From: JAVBQL01 sp031549085
GTDB lineage: Bacteria; Spirochaetota; GWE2-31-10; MWDO01
Direction of reading: 5' to 3'
Assembly: GCA_031549085.1 (NCBI GenBank)
Contig: JAVBQL010000006.1
Span: 62,001 to 126,000, forward strand
DNA: 64,000 nt
Both the position numbers and the translations under genes were made by a program. Positions 35,297-44,534 of this stretch are shown here, piece by piece. The notes under the pieces were generated by a model, which was not told where the DNA came from, did no database searches, and was given only the letters and a program-made list of their open reading frames with translations. Positions within the stretch are counted from its first letter, which is position 1; each line of letters starts with the position of its first letter.

Positions 35297-35318
35297 ATTT
35301 TTTACACTAAAAAGCGAT

Positions 35319-35414
35319 GAATTAAACTGCTTATAATGTGTCTGTCGATTTTTTTTGGTTTTTTCTTCGAAAAAAATAAAAAATCTTTGAGACACACCAT
35401 AAGCAGTTTAATTC
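35319..35414 (-). repeat. variable-arm palindromic element A3
   Basis: Arms 35319-35343 and 35390-35414 (25 bases). Two positions are not Watson-Crick; both are G.U on the minus strand, the same strand on which the loop reads CAAAG-ATTTTTT ... AAAAAAAATCGAC like A1 and A2. A nested hairpin TTTTTTCGAAGAAAAAA is in the loop. The remaining bases of the gap 35252-35468 show nothing else. Confidence 0.7.
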
Positions 35415-35468
35415 TAAACAACTAAAAAAGAACCTAAAAAGTTATTACATTAAGTAACAAATTTGTTT

Positions 35469-36635
35469 TTAGCTTCTTGTTATCTCTGTATTAATTGCCT
35501 CTATATTTTTCTCTTTTAACTCTATAAGTCTCTCATTTGCCCTCTCTGGAGAGTCAAATGGTCCAATCAGAACCCTATAGAAATTCCTATCACCATTTCT
35601 AAGCTCCATAATAAAGAGGTCATTAACATTTTTCTCTTTTGCTCTGTCAAAAATCTGCTTTGCATTATCAAAAAGTGAAAAGTAGCCAAGCTGCAAATAG
35701 ATACCAGAGCTTGTACTTTTTATATTATCGTTAGATATATTGGTTGAGTTTTGAGCTGTTTTACTATCTATATTAACTATTTTTAATGATAGTTTCAAAT
35801 CATCAGAGAGTTTTTTTGATGAGATCCTACTCTTATTTTCATAACTATTAAGGTTAATTAGTTCAACTTCAACACTACTATTTTGATTATATTTTATGTT
35901 TTTAGTTATCTTTTTAGCTTCAACATTTTCAGGTGACTCACTATAGAGAAGCCCAATCATATTTGCTGTCTTTTTTGCATGTTCATTTTTGCCTTCGTTT
36001 AAATATAACTTCAATAGTTCCAATAGGCTTGTTGGAGCTTTTGTAGACTGTGGGAAACTTCCTGCACAAATAAGAAAATACTCCTTTGCCTCCTCTTTGT
36101 CATTAAGCCTATCCATTATTTTACCCATCAAAAAATAGCATGTCCCCAAATCTTCATATTCATCTATCTCATTAAGTAGATCGTTAATATTACTTTTTGC
36201 CTTTTTATAGTTAAGTGATAGATACTCAACAGATGCAGCTCCTACCATACTCTTTTGCCAGTATGGAGTCCCTTTAGATATTTTTGCAAGTTCATACAAC
36301 TCTGTTAATGCATCTTTATAGTTATTATTAAGTTTATGAAGAGATGCAAGCTCATATTTAGCTAAAAATAGGAACTCTGATTTTGGATAGGATTCAAAAA
36401 ATTGCTTATAGGCAGCAACAGACTCTCTATAATTTTCACTTATTCTTGCTATTTTTAACTCTATTTTCTCTTTTTGTTTATTGTCATTTGATGATTTTAA
36501 ATATAATTTATAGTTTTCTATTGCTTTTCTAGTGTTATTATCTTTTTCATAATTTTCAGCCAACTTAAGATAACTATCATTCGCATAAGTAATAAAATTT
36601 ATAAAAATAAAAGCAATTAAAAAAAATCTCTTCAT
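35469..36635 (-). CDS. secreted TPR protein with C-terminal SPOR domain
   Basis: A 388-residue envelope protein. A signal peptide (1-18, FFLIAFIFINFITYA) is followed by about six TPR-like helical repeats (residues 20-245) and a C-terminal SPOR domain (~310-385: IYLQLGYFSLFDNAKQIF ... YRVLIGPFDSPERA), which binds glycan strands at the septum. This layout is common in spirochaetal and delta-type envelope proteins. It starts 2 bases after the preceding secreted-protein gene stops, so the two belong to one operon with the DUF362 gene. Confidence 0.78.
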   Translation of the reverse strand: MKRFFLIAFIFINFITYANDSYLKLAENYEKDNNTRKAIENYKLYLKSSNDNKQKEKIELKIARISENYRESVAAYKQFFESYPKSEFLFLAKYELASLHKLNNNYKDALTELYELAKISKGTPYWQKSMVGAASVEYLSLNYKKAKSNINDLLNEIDEYEDLGTCYFLMGKIMDRLNDKEEAKEYFLICAGSFPQSTKAPTSLLELLKLYLNEGKNEHAKKTANMIGLLYSESPENVEAKKITKNIKYNQNSSVEVELINLNSYENKSRISSKKLSDDLKLSLKIVNIDSKTAQNSTNISNDNIKSTSSGIYLQLGYFSLFDNAKQIFDRAKEKNVNDLFIMELRNGDRNFYRVLIGPFDSPERANERLIELKEKNIEAINTEITRS

Positions 36636-36637
36636 AA

Positions 36638-37492
36638 CTAATTTAGTTTTGTCCTCTTTTTAAGAACTTTTTGGATATCTGCTGCAATTCTACTGCATAT
36701 TGTAGCTATTCTAAACTGCTCTATTGGGTTATCTATATTAGATTTTACAAGATAGTTTTTTGTAAAGCTCTTATCATCAATAAAAATTCTAACTCTTATA
36801 TCAGTATTTATATTGGTTATGAGATTATATTCACCTCTATTATAGATTAAAAATACAATTTTGCAATTTATTGGATTTATTCCTTCTGGAATCTCTATTT
36901 TTACTCTTTTTTCTTTTCTTTTTTTGATTATATCACTTGAGTTATCAATATCATTAGATTCATCTTTAATCTCCCTTGGGAAGGGCTCATTTACAACAAC
37001 TATATTATCTTTAAATAGTGCATCACTTAATTCAAAGAAAAAGATCTCTCTGTTTTTATTGATATTTTCTATGATATCTGGCTCTGTAATATATTTTTTC
37101 TTGATATTTGCCACTCTCTTTTTTTCTGCTTCAAGTTCTCTTTTTTCTCTTCTAGCATCTTCAGCTGTTGAAGCTTTCTCTTTTTTAGTATCATTAGTAG
37201 GTGAACTATTATCTGATTTTTTGGAATCAGCAGAGTTATCACTTTTCATATCAGCTGAACTATCACTACTATTAGGTATATAAATATCTTTTTTTGGCAT
37301 AATATTGAGAGGGTCATTTGATAAATCATATATAAACCTCTCATCTACCTTTGCATTTTTATCAAAATCAAATGTCAAATTGATATACATATATTCAATA
37401 TTATCTGCAGAGAGATCACTCGAAGAGTCACTATACAAATTAAAATGGAAGATAAAAAATAGTAATATAGTGCAGCAAACTTTTTTTATCAT
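36638..37492 (-). CDS. secreted protein with low-complexity Ser/Asp/Lys region
   Basis: A 284-residue protein of unknown function. It has a signal peptide (1-21), a beta-rich N-terminal part (30-75), a disordered stretch of Ser, Asp and Lys (75-110), a charged helix (EDARREKRELEAEKKRVA, about 110-127) and a C-terminal domain (170-284) with strands. The gene lies 12 bases after the DUF362 gene and 2 bases before the TPR-SPOR gene. It may be a periplasmic partner of the SPOR protein, by context only. Confidence 0.6.
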   Translation of the reverse strand: MIKKVCCTILLFFIFHFNLYSDSSSDLSADNIEYMYINLTFDFDKNAKVDERFIYDLSNDPLNIMPKKDIYIPNSSDSSADMKSDNSADSKKSDNSSPTNDTKKEKASTAEDARREKRELEAEKKRVANIKKKYITEPDIIENINKNREIFFFELSDALFKDNIVVVNEPFPREIKDESNDIDNSSDIIKKRKEKRVKIEIPEGINPINCKIVFLIYNRGEYNLITNINTDIRVRIFIDDKSFTKNYLVKSNIDNPIEQFRIATICSRIAADIQKVLKKRTKLN

Positions 37493-37504
37493 TAGCTTTT
37501 TTCT

Positions 37505-38581
37505 TTATCCAATATCGATTAAATCATACTCTATATTGCCAAGTCCTATGTCATAGCCATGCTGCAATTGATATATAGAGTCTATATTCTTATGAAATTC
37601 TTTAAATGGATCTTTGTTACTTGCTTTACAAACAAGATCATAACACGCTTTGTCCAGAGCCACTGGGTCTGTCGAAGCCAAATATCCAATATCTGGAGCG
37701 ATTGGTACATCATTTGCCATAAAGCAGTCGCACTCTGGTGTTATTTCTGTCACAAGGTTTACAAATATTATCTTATCTTTCAAGCTCTTCTTAAGTCCAA
37801 ATGCATATTCAGCCATCTTTTTTTGTACATCTTGACTTGATGAGTTCCAGTTTGCATCGATTGCCTCTACTGGGCATATTGCCATACATCTAACACAGCC
37901 AACGCAAATGTTGGTATCTATCCATGCTGATTTTTCTCTCATAGAGATAGCTTTTACTTGACATGAAGAGAGGCACTTTCCACACTTTATGCACTTAACT
38001 TCGCTCACATATGGTTTTGAGTTGGAGTGCATATCAAGTTTCCCCTGTCTGCTTGCACAGCCCATAGAGATATTTTTTATAGCCCCACCAAATCCAGAGA
38101 GCTGATGCCCCTTAAAGTGAGATACACACACCATTCCATCAGCGTTGATTATATCTGATGCAAGTTTCACTTTTTTCAAAAGATGGAGATCAACATCAAC
38201 CTCTACTGTATTCTCGCCTCGAAGTCCATCTGCAATAATTATTGGAACTTGCAGAGTAGAGTAGCCCCATCCGTTCCATGTTGCACAGTTTAGATGGTCT
38301 ATGCTGTTGCCCCTCATGCCTATATATAGAGTATTAGTATCTGTTAAATATGGTCTAGTTTCCATTTGCTTTAACTTTTCTACTACAGGTCGCAGCATTA
38401 TTGGTCTTATAAATGCTGTGTTCCCAAATTCACCAAAGTGAGTTTTTATTGCAATTAGCTGCCCTTTTTCAAACTTTTTATCTATATCACATCTCTCCAA
38501 TAATCTGCTTATTTTTTGGAGAGGAGATATATATTTTTTATTTGAAACTGATGAAAAAAATACTTTAGATTTGGAAGCCAT
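37505..38581 (-). CDS. DUF362 protein with two [4Fe-4S] clusters
   Basis: A 358-residue protein. The DUF362 domain spans both ends (KTHFGEFGNTAFIRP near the start, and TDPVALDKACYDLV near the end), with a ferredoxin insertion around residues 196-245 (CIKCGKCLSSCQVKAI and CVGCVRCMAICPVEAI). DUF362 proteins are common in anaerobes and their reaction is unknown. A clear AAGGA ribosome site precedes the ATG. A second DUF362 protein of different layout is at 41613. Confidence 0.85.
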   Translation of the reverse strand: MASKSKVFFSSVSNKKYISPLQKISRLLERCDIDKKFEKGQLIAIKTHFGEFGNTAFIRPIMLRPVVEKLKQMETRPYLTDTNTLYIGMRGNSIDHLNCATWNGWGYSTLQVPIIIADGLRGENTVEVDVDLHLLKKVKLASDIINADGMVCVSHFKGHQLSGFGGAIKNISMGCASRQGKLDMHSNSKPYVSEVKCIKCGKCLSSCQVKAISMREKSAWIDTNICVGCVRCMAICPVEAIDANWNSSSQDVQKKMAEYAFGLKKSLKDKIIFVNLVTEITPECDCFMANDVPIAPDIGYLASTDPVALDKACYDLVCKASNKDPFKEFHKNIDSIYQLQHGYDIGLGNIEYDLIDIG

Positions 38582-38685
38582 AAAAAATCCTTAATTATCA
38601 ATTTTATTTTTTTAAGACTACTTAATTAAATAGCTCAAATCAAACTTTTCTATTTGGCTCGTTTTGTTGAACTCTGTGCCATGGG

Positions 38686-40284
38686 CTATTCAACAAACAC
38701 CTCAAAGCCAAATGGTTCTATGGATATATGCAATTTATTATCCTCTATTTTTGGGGTAACAAATTTATTGATAAGAGGTTTGATTTTATTGCTGATTTTG
38801 TCTGTTTCTAAATCAATCATCACATGTTGTGGTGTATCTGATGCATTAAAAAAGCACAAGTTACTTTTACCATCTGCAGATAGTGTGTATGATACTACTT
38901 TTGCTGAATTGCTCTCTACTTTTTTATACTCTCCATATTGAAGGGGAGCATTTGATTTTTTTATGTTTATAAGCTTTTTATACCATGATAATATGGAGTT
39001 GCTATTTTTCTCCTGTGCTTGAAGTTTACTCCAATCAAGAGCTGTACGAAGTCTTAGGTCGCCTTGCATAGCTCCATCAGCCATAGCAAGCTCATTTCCA
39101 TAGTAGACAAATGGAGTGCCGGGCAGTAGTAAATTGAATGCCGTTGCAAGTATAACTCTCTTCTCATCTCCCTCATATGCACTCATTGGGCGGGACATAA
39201 CCTCATCATGATTGTTTAATATGATTCCATTCTGTGCACCTTTTGGATATTTAGCTTTAATCTCATCCATATGAGCATAGAACTTATTAAATGGGCTATT
39301 TATTTTGTATCCAACAGAGACAAGCCCCTTTATTAATGATGGCATTGTAAAATCGAAACAGATATTAAACTCATCATTTCCATTTCCATAGTATTTAGCA
39401 ATTGTATCAGCTCCGCTCCAAGCCTCAGCAATCATAACCTTTGAATATCCCTTTGATGAATATTCATCCATAATATTTTTTCTAAGCTTTTTGAAGAAAT
39501 CGATTGTTTTAGGACTATCTGCTCTTACTTTTGGGCCCTCTTCAAAGAGATATCTTGCAGAGTCTACTCTTATTCCATCAAAACCAAAGTTTAGCCAATA
39601 GATTAAAATATTTGCGACCTCTTCACGAAGCTTTTTTGACTCAAAGTTTAAATCAGGCATTGTATAGTGATAGATGCTATAGTAGTAGCCATTATCAGTA
39701 GGATTCCAAACACTCTTGCTTGCAAGTGCCTTTCCCCACTCATCAGCCTCTTTTTTTGTCATATTTTTTTTCCATATGAAATATTCACGCTTTTCGCCGC
39801 CATTTTTTGCGTCAATAAACCAAGCATTCATATATGACATATTATTTACTACCAAGTCAAAAACAACCTTTATTCCAAGTTTATGGGCTTCAGTAAGTAG
39901 ATTTTTTAAATCATCTTCTGTACCAAATAGGCTATTTATTTTATAGTAATCAACAGTATCATAGCCATGCATTCTTTCACCTTTGATTTGTGGTTCAAAT
40001 ATTGGAGAGAGCCAGATAGCTGTGATACCAAGATCTTTTAAATATGATAATTTTTCTTTTACACCGTTAAGATCACCTATACCATCTCCGTTGCTATCAT
40101 TAAACGATTTTACCCATATATGATAGAAGACTGCCTCTTTATACCAGTTAACATTTGTCTCTTTTTGAGAGATATTAGGGTTTGGTGCTATATCAGACAT
40201 ATTGCCAAAATAATCATTTTGTTTAGAAAACATAGACATTGTTATAAATAAAACCAACAAAAAAAAACAGAATATTTTTTTCAT
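38686..40284 (-). CDS. secreted alpha-amylase family (GH13) enzyme
   Basis: A 532-residue glycoside hydrolase with a signal peptide (1-20). Catalytic residues are present: nucleophile D241 (GIRVDSARY), acid/base E287 (IAEAW) and D360 (NNHDE). In conserved region I the usual His of DVVVNH is Asn148 (DLVVNN), a substrate-contact position, so specificity may differ. The N-terminus EAVFYHIWVKSFNDSNGDGIGD is typical of oligo-glucosidase/amylase members. It acts on alpha-glucans outside the cytoplasm. A strong AAAGGAG site precedes the ATG. A second, lipoprotein GH13 enzyme is at 51384. Confidence 0.87.
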   Translation of the reverse strand: MKKIFCFFLLVLFITMSMFSKQNDYFGNMSDIAPNPNISQKETNVNWYKEAVFYHIWVKSFNDSNGDGIGDLNGVKEKLSYLKDLGITAIWLSPIFEPQIKGERMHGYDTVDYYKINSLFGTEDDLKNLLTEAHKLGIKVVFDLVVNNMSYMNAWFIDAKNGGEKREYFIWKKNMTKKEADEWGKALASKSVWNPTDNGYYYSIYHYTMPDLNFESKKLREEVANILIYWLNFGFDGIRVDSARYLFEEGPKVRADSPKTIDFFKKLRKNIMDEYSSKGYSKVMIAEAWSGADTIAKYYGNGNDEFNICFDFTMPSLIKGLVSVGYKINSPFNKFYAHMDEIKAKYPKGAQNGIILNNHDEVMSRPMSAYEGDEKRVILATAFNLLLPGTPFVYYGNELAMADGAMQGDLRLRTALDWSKLQAQEKNSNSILSWYKKLINIKKSNAPLQYGEYKKVESNSAKVVSYTLSADGKSNLCFFNASDTPQHVMIDLETDKISNKIKPLINKFVTPKIEDNKLHISIEPFGFEVFVE

Positions 40285-40535
40285 AAACTTTCTCTCCTTT
40301 AATAAGGCAAATATATAAAGGTTACCGATATTATACTAATATAATAGTTTAATAATTTCAAGATAAATAAAAAGTAATTTGCCTTAATTGTTTTTTTTGT
40401 TATAATATAAGTAGATGATATTAGAGTGGTTGATTGCTTTGCAATTTATTATAGATAATTCCCATAATAGATTTTATTTAAAACTAATAAAACTAAAGAG
40501 GTTTCAAATATTCTTCAAAATATGGAGTTTGTTAA

Positions 40536-40654
40536 GGTATCAAATACAAAGCTTTTTGGTATCTTAATTGACAATTGGATGTTTTTTCTCAAAAACAAGA
40601 AAGATAGTGCATTTTTGTACAAAATATTTGTCAAAAAGTAGACTGCTATAAAAA
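40536..40654 (+). repeat. long copy (4) of the GTCAAAAAG repeat
   Basis: The stretch from GTTAAGGTATCAAATAC to TTTGTCAAAAAGTAGACTGCTATAAAAA is alike, with gaps, to 58563-58740, so the family's full unit is about 120-180 bases. The rest of the 40285-40734 gap is AT-rich with no gene seen. Confidence 0.55.
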
Positions 40655-40734
40655 AAAACTTTAATTTTATTGGTTTATTTTATAGTGCCAAATTATCGAT
40701 AATTATAGCTAATATAAAAAGATGGAGCTCTATT

Positions 40735-41607
40735 TTGCGTATAAATGTTTTTATTTTAATCTTTTTTACTATTTCTATAAATATATTTTCAAGTGAACTT
40801 CAATCTGTGAAGTATAAGGATAGTGAGGAGGCAGTTAATAAGCTTTTTCACTCTGTTGAGAAGTGGCTTGGAACGCCCTACAAGGTTGGCGGGCTTAATA
40901 AGAGTGGTGTTGATTGTTCAGGCTTTACATCGGCAGTATATCGTGATGTTTTTGATATTAATCTGCCGCGTACCGTTACAGGGCAACGAGATATTGGTGT
41001 TCCAGTTACAGGCAATCTAAAAACTGGTGATCTTCTCTTCTTTAATACAACAGGGAAGTTGAGCCATGTTGGTATATATCTTTTTGATAATAAGTTTGTG
41101 CATGCTGCAAGTCAGGGCCCATCAATTGGGGTTATAAAAAGCTCTCTTGACGAAAAGTATTATAAAAACTCATATCTCTATGCAAGAAGGGTGGTTGATT
41201 TAAGCACTACTAAAAATACAAAGAGCGAAATAGTTATCGATAAATCAAAAGATGAACCAAAGAGAGAGGAGAAAAAAGAGGCTGCTAAAGAGGTTAAGAT
41301 AGAGATAGATGCAAAAGATACCAATTTTGAGCTTGTGCTTGGAAAGATGTTCTATCGTGATAATGTAGTTAGTGAAAATAAGTTTAAAAATGTGAAAAAG
41401 ATATTTTTTCAAATAAATAATTTCAGTAAAAATATAGATGGGGTAGTGCTTGAAATACTATACAATAATGCCCATCTTAATAAGTATATGATCCAGTTTG
41501 ACAGTAATAGATATATAAGTAAAATTGATGTCTTGGAGGGGAGCTACTCTTTTAGAGTTTTAAATGATAACAACCTTCTAATTGAGAAAAAAATTATTGT
41601 GGAGTAA
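40735..41607 (+). CDS. secreted NlpC/P60 peptidase
   Basis: A 290-residue cell-wall peptidase. After a signal peptide (1-20) the NlpC/P60 (C40) domain spans ~33-150, with catalytic Cys61 (GVDCSGF), His111 (SHVGIY) and His123 (FVHAAS). It cuts peptide bonds in peptidoglycan stem peptides. A Lys/Glu-rich linker (165-200) leads to a C-terminal beta domain (~205-290) of unknown role, perhaps for binding. It starts with TTG behind GGAG and is followed 5 bases later by a DUF362 gene. Confidence 0.87.
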   Translation: MRINVFILIFFTISINIFSSELQSVKYKDSEEAVNKLFHSVEKWLGTPYKVGGLNKSGVDCSGFTSAVYRDVFDINLPRTVTGQRDIGVPVTGNLKTGDLLFFNTTGKLSHVGIYLFDNKFVHAASQGPSIGVIKSSLDEKYYKNSYLYARRVVDLSTTKNTKSEIVIDKSKDEPKREEKKEAAKEVKIEIDAKDTNFELVLGKMFYRDNVVSENKFKNVKKIFFQINNFSKNIDGVVLEILYNNAHLNKYMIQFDSNRYISKIDVLEGSYSFRVLNDNNLLIEKKIIVE

Positions 41608-41612
41608 AAATA

Positions 41613-42752
41613 TTGAAATCAAAAGTAGCCATTATTAGATGTGAGTCTTATGAAGTGGAGGAGGTCTATGAACAGTTAAAGAGAGGCATTGAACTTTTAG
41701 GCGGATTAGAGCAATTTGTAAAACCAAATGAGAATATTCTTCTAAAACCAAATGTACTTGCATCTGCCATACCAGAAAAATCGGTTACAACACACCCTGC
41801 TGTATTTGAAGCTACTGCTAAAATATTTCAAGAGAGTGGTGTAAAACTAAAATATGGAGATTCACCGGGCTCTATAAGTCCAAATATAGCCTTGAAAAAG
41901 TGCGGACTCTATGATGTTGCCAAAAAATTAAATATAGAGCAGGCAGATTTTGAATCTGGAAAACGTGTTGAATATGAGAAAGGAAGATTTTGGAATAGCT
42001 TTGATATTGCTAATGGAGTGCTTGAGGCAGATGGAATTGTAAGTATTTCAAAAATGAAGACTCATCAGCTTACACGTATAACAGGGGCTATTAAAAATCA
42101 ATTTGGCTGTATCTATGGTTTTAATAAGGCAAAAATACATGTAAAAGTCCCAAATGCTGTAAATTTCTGCAAACTTCTTCTGGATCTTAATATGTTTCTG
42201 AAGCCAAGATTGTATATAATGGATGGAATTGTTGCTATGGAGGGAAATGGTCCTGCAAGTGGCACTCCAAAGAAGATGAATGTTCTTCTTATATCTTCCG
42301 ATCCAGTAGCCCTTGACTCTACATTCTGCAGAATTGTGGATCTAGATCCAGCTTGTATTCCAGCAAATACATATGGGAAAGTCTATGGGCTTGGAACATT
42401 TATCGAAGATGAGATTGAACTTGTTGGTGATGAGCTAAAGACATTTATAAAGAGAGATTTTAATGTTGTGAGGCGTAGGGTAAAAGATAGCGCCCTGCTT
42501 GCATTTATGGAACCCTTAAAAAATCTTATAGTTAGGTTTCCAGCTGTTGATAGTAAAAATTGCACAAAGTGCGGTGTATGTGTTAATAGCTGTCCTGTTG
42601 AGGAGAAGGCAATCTATTTTAAAAATGACAATAGGACAAAACCTCCAGTCTATAACTATAATAAATGTATAAGATGCTTCTGCTGTCAAGAGGTCTGTCC
42701 AAGCAATGCTATATATGTAAAAACTCCATTTTTGGCACATATGTTTGATTAA
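41613..42752 (+). CDS. DUF362 protein with C-terminal ferredoxin domain
   Basis: A 379-residue protein. The DUF362 domain covers residues ~1-300 (LKPNVLASAIPEKSVTTHP, GDSPGS, KMKTHQLTRITGAIKN), and two [4Fe-4S] motifs lie at the C-terminus (CTKCGVCVNSCPV and CIRCFCCQEVCPSNAI, about 312-365). Unlike the DUF362 protein at 37505, the clusters are appended rather than inserted. The reaction is unknown. It starts with TTG 5 bases after the peptidase gene, so the two are probably co-transcribed. Confidence 0.85.
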   Translation: MKSKVAIIRCESYEVEEVYEQLKRGIELLGGLEQFVKPNENILLKPNVLASAIPEKSVTTHPAVFEATAKIFQESGVKLKYGDSPGSISPNIALKKCGLYDVAKKLNIEQADFESGKRVEYEKGRFWNSFDIANGVLEADGIVSISKMKTHQLTRITGAIKNQFGCIYGFNKAKIHVKVPNAVNFCKLLLDLNMFLKPRLYIMDGIVAMEGNGPASGTPKKMNVLLISSDPVALDSTFCRIVDLDPACIPANTYGKVYGLGTFIEDEIELVGDELKTFIKRDFNVVRRRVKDSALLAFMEPLKNLIVRFPAVDSKNCTKCGVCVNSCPVEEKAIYFKNDNRTKPPVYNYNKCIRCFCCQEVCPSNAIYVKTPFLAHMFD

Positions 42753-42870
42753 GTTTTGCAATATTAATGGGTGGAGTGCCTCCCCCCCATTACCCCCCGC
42801 AATGGGTAGAAATTTATAAAATAATTATGCGATATATAAGTTGATTTTGTTCAATTTTCGCTGCTTGTGT

Positions 42871-42997
42871 GTTACAGATAGGGGGCAGCAATATGTAAGC
42901 CGATTTTTTTTTGATATTGCTTATGCAATAAGCAGAGCTTGTTACTTCGTAATAATAAAAAAATCTTTGTTACATACCACTGCCCCCTATCTGTAAC
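42871..42997 (-). repeat. variable-arm palindromic element A4
   Basis: Arms 42871-42898 and 42970-42997 (28 bases, centre AGATAGGGGGCAG). Three positions are not Watson-Crick; all are G.U on the minus strand, which is also the loop orientation (CAAAGATTTTTTT ... AAAAAAAATCGGC). The loop holds two nested hairpins, ATTGCTTATGCAAT and TTGTTACTTCGTAATAA. A partial loop-like stretch (TATAAGTTGATTTTGTTCAA) lies just left of it, as if one element had been inserted in another. Confidence 0.7.
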
Positions 42998-43038
42998 TAC
43001 TTAAACAAACAAAATATATAAAAAAGGTCTATTAGCCT

Positions 43039-43749
43039 ATGAAAAAGTTAGATGTTCTTATTCTCGCTGCTGGAAGCGGAAAGAGATTCAATTCAAACAC
43101 TCCAAAAACATATCTTAAACTTAATGGTTTTCCACTTATTTACTACTCGATAAACTCATTTTCTATGCTTGAAGATGTTGTAAACTCAATCTATATAGTA
43201 ATATCAAAAGATATGGAAAAAAAGTTTATAGATATTAAAAATAGACACCTTTCAGATTTCAAAAAGCTTAAAGGTTATATAATTGGCGGAGATACAAGGC
43301 AGCAATCTGTCTATAATGGGCTTTTCTTTCTTAAAAAATTGAAAGATGAAGAGAGGGGAGGCTATGTAGCAATTCATGATGGAGCAAGGCCATTCATAAA
43401 GCCAGCTCTTATAAATAATATATTTAATGAAGCTGCCATCTATGGCGGTGCAAGCTGTGGAGTAAAACCTGTTGATACAGTAAAAATTGTCAATGATGGT
43501 ATAGTTAAAACTCATTTAAAAAGAGATAATTTAATAAACATTCAGACCCCTCAGATATTTTTATTCAATAAAATATTTGATGGGTATGAATATATAATTA
43601 ATAATGGTATAGAGATAACAGATGACACAGAGGCTTTTAGCTATGTAAATGGAGAAACAAAGATAGTTCAAGGGGACAATGATTTAATAAAGATAACATA
43701 CAAAGAAGATCTAAAAAAGGCGAGAGAGATATTGAAAAGGTTTTTTTAA
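43039..43749 (+). CDS. ispD: 2-C-methyl-D-erythritol 4-phosphate cytidylyltransferase
   Basis: A 236-residue cytidylyltransferase of the MEP isoprenoid pathway. The CTP-binding signature LAAGSGKRFNSNTPKTYL is at residues 9-26, and the HDGARPF block is near residue 113. It lies 156 bases before ispF, the enzyme two steps later, with a repeat between them. Length is normal. Confidence 0.93.
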   Translation: MKKLDVLILAAGSGKRFNSNTPKTYLKLNGFPLIYYSINSFSMLEDVVNSIYIVISKDMEKKFIDIKNRHLSDFKKLKGYIIGGDTRQQSVYNGLFFLKKLKDEERGGYVAIHDGARPFIKPALINNIFNEAAIYGGASCGVKPVDTVKIVNDGIVKTHLKRDNLINIQTPQIFLFNKIFDGYEYIINNGIEITDDTEAFSYVNGETKIVQGDNDLIKITYKEDLKKAREILKRFF

Positions 43750-43771
43750 TAGCCACGTCCTTTTTGATATA
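43749..43771 (-). repeat. dispersed AAGGACGTGGCTA repeat, copy 5
   Basis: Immediately after the ispD stop; on the minus strand reads TATCAAAAAGGACGTGGCTA, identical to the copy at 9640. Confidence 0.6.
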
Positions 43772-43905
43772 TATTTTATGTAAAAAGGATATTTCTTTTT
43801 TGATTTTAAGGGTAAAATATCTAGTTACAAATGAAATATAAGTTAGAACATTAAAAACTACTTTATGTATAAAAACATATAAAAAACTATTATTAAGGAT
43901 AATAT

Positions 43906-44382
43906 ATGGATTTTAGAATTGGTCAAGGATATGACATTCATAGGTTGGAGGCTGGTAGAAAGTTGACTATTGGTGCAGTAGAGATAGATTATGAGAAGGG
44001 TTTTGTTGCCCACTCTGATGGAGATGTGCTGATACATGCACTGATCGATGCTCTCTTTGGTGCTCTAAATCTGGGCGATATTGGTACACACTTTCCTGAT
44101 AACGATCCACAGTACAAAAACATTGATTCATCAATTCTATTAAAAAGAGCAATGGAGCTTGTAGTCAAAAATGGCTACAAAATAGTCAATATTGACAGCA
44201 CCATAATATGTGAAAAGCCCAAACTAAAAGATTATATTCCTCTAATGAGGGAGGCTCTCTCATTGATACTTGAAATAGAGAGTAACCTTATTTCAATAAA
44301 GGCAAAGACAAAAGAGGGAGTTGATGCCACAGGCAGAAACGAAGCAATTGAGGCTTTTGTTGTTGCCCTTTTAAAAAAGTAA
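43906..44382 (+). CDS. ispF: 2-C-methyl-D-erythritol 2,4-cyclodiphosphate synthase
   Basis: A 158-residue IspF. The metal-binding D8-x-H10 (GYDIHRLEAGR) and the HSDGDVLIHALIDAL block with its His are present, and the C-terminal KTKEGVDATGR loop is typical. It makes the cyclic diphosphate in the MEP pathway. An AAGGAT ribosome site precedes the ATG. Confidence 0.94.
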   Translation: MDFRIGQGYDIHRLEAGRKLTIGAVEIDYEKGFVAHSDGDVLIHALIDALFGALNLGDIGTHFPDNDPQYKNIDSSILLKRAMELVVKNGYKIVNIDSTIICEKPKLKDYIPLMREALSLILEIESNLISIKAKTKEGVDATGRNEAIEAFVVALLKK

Positions 44383-44534
44383 CTAGGGTATATTATATTC
44401 TGTTTCTTAACATTTTTAACTAATTTTTTTGACATTTTAATATTATTTTTTTTATTTAAGTATAAATAATATATTTTTAATTTAATGAGAAAAATTGTTC
44501 TAAAATAGAATGTCTATTATAAAGGATTTTTTTT

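Noticed and set aside
36861..37283. 140-codon open frame on the plus strand
   Set aside because: Antisense to the secreted low-complexity protein; the Leu/Ser-rich product mirrors its Lys/Asp/Glu codons.
44429..44466. TTGACA upstream of the WG-repeat gene
   Set aside because: TATAAA is 26 bases away and nothing better lies at 16-18, so the promoter is not supported.
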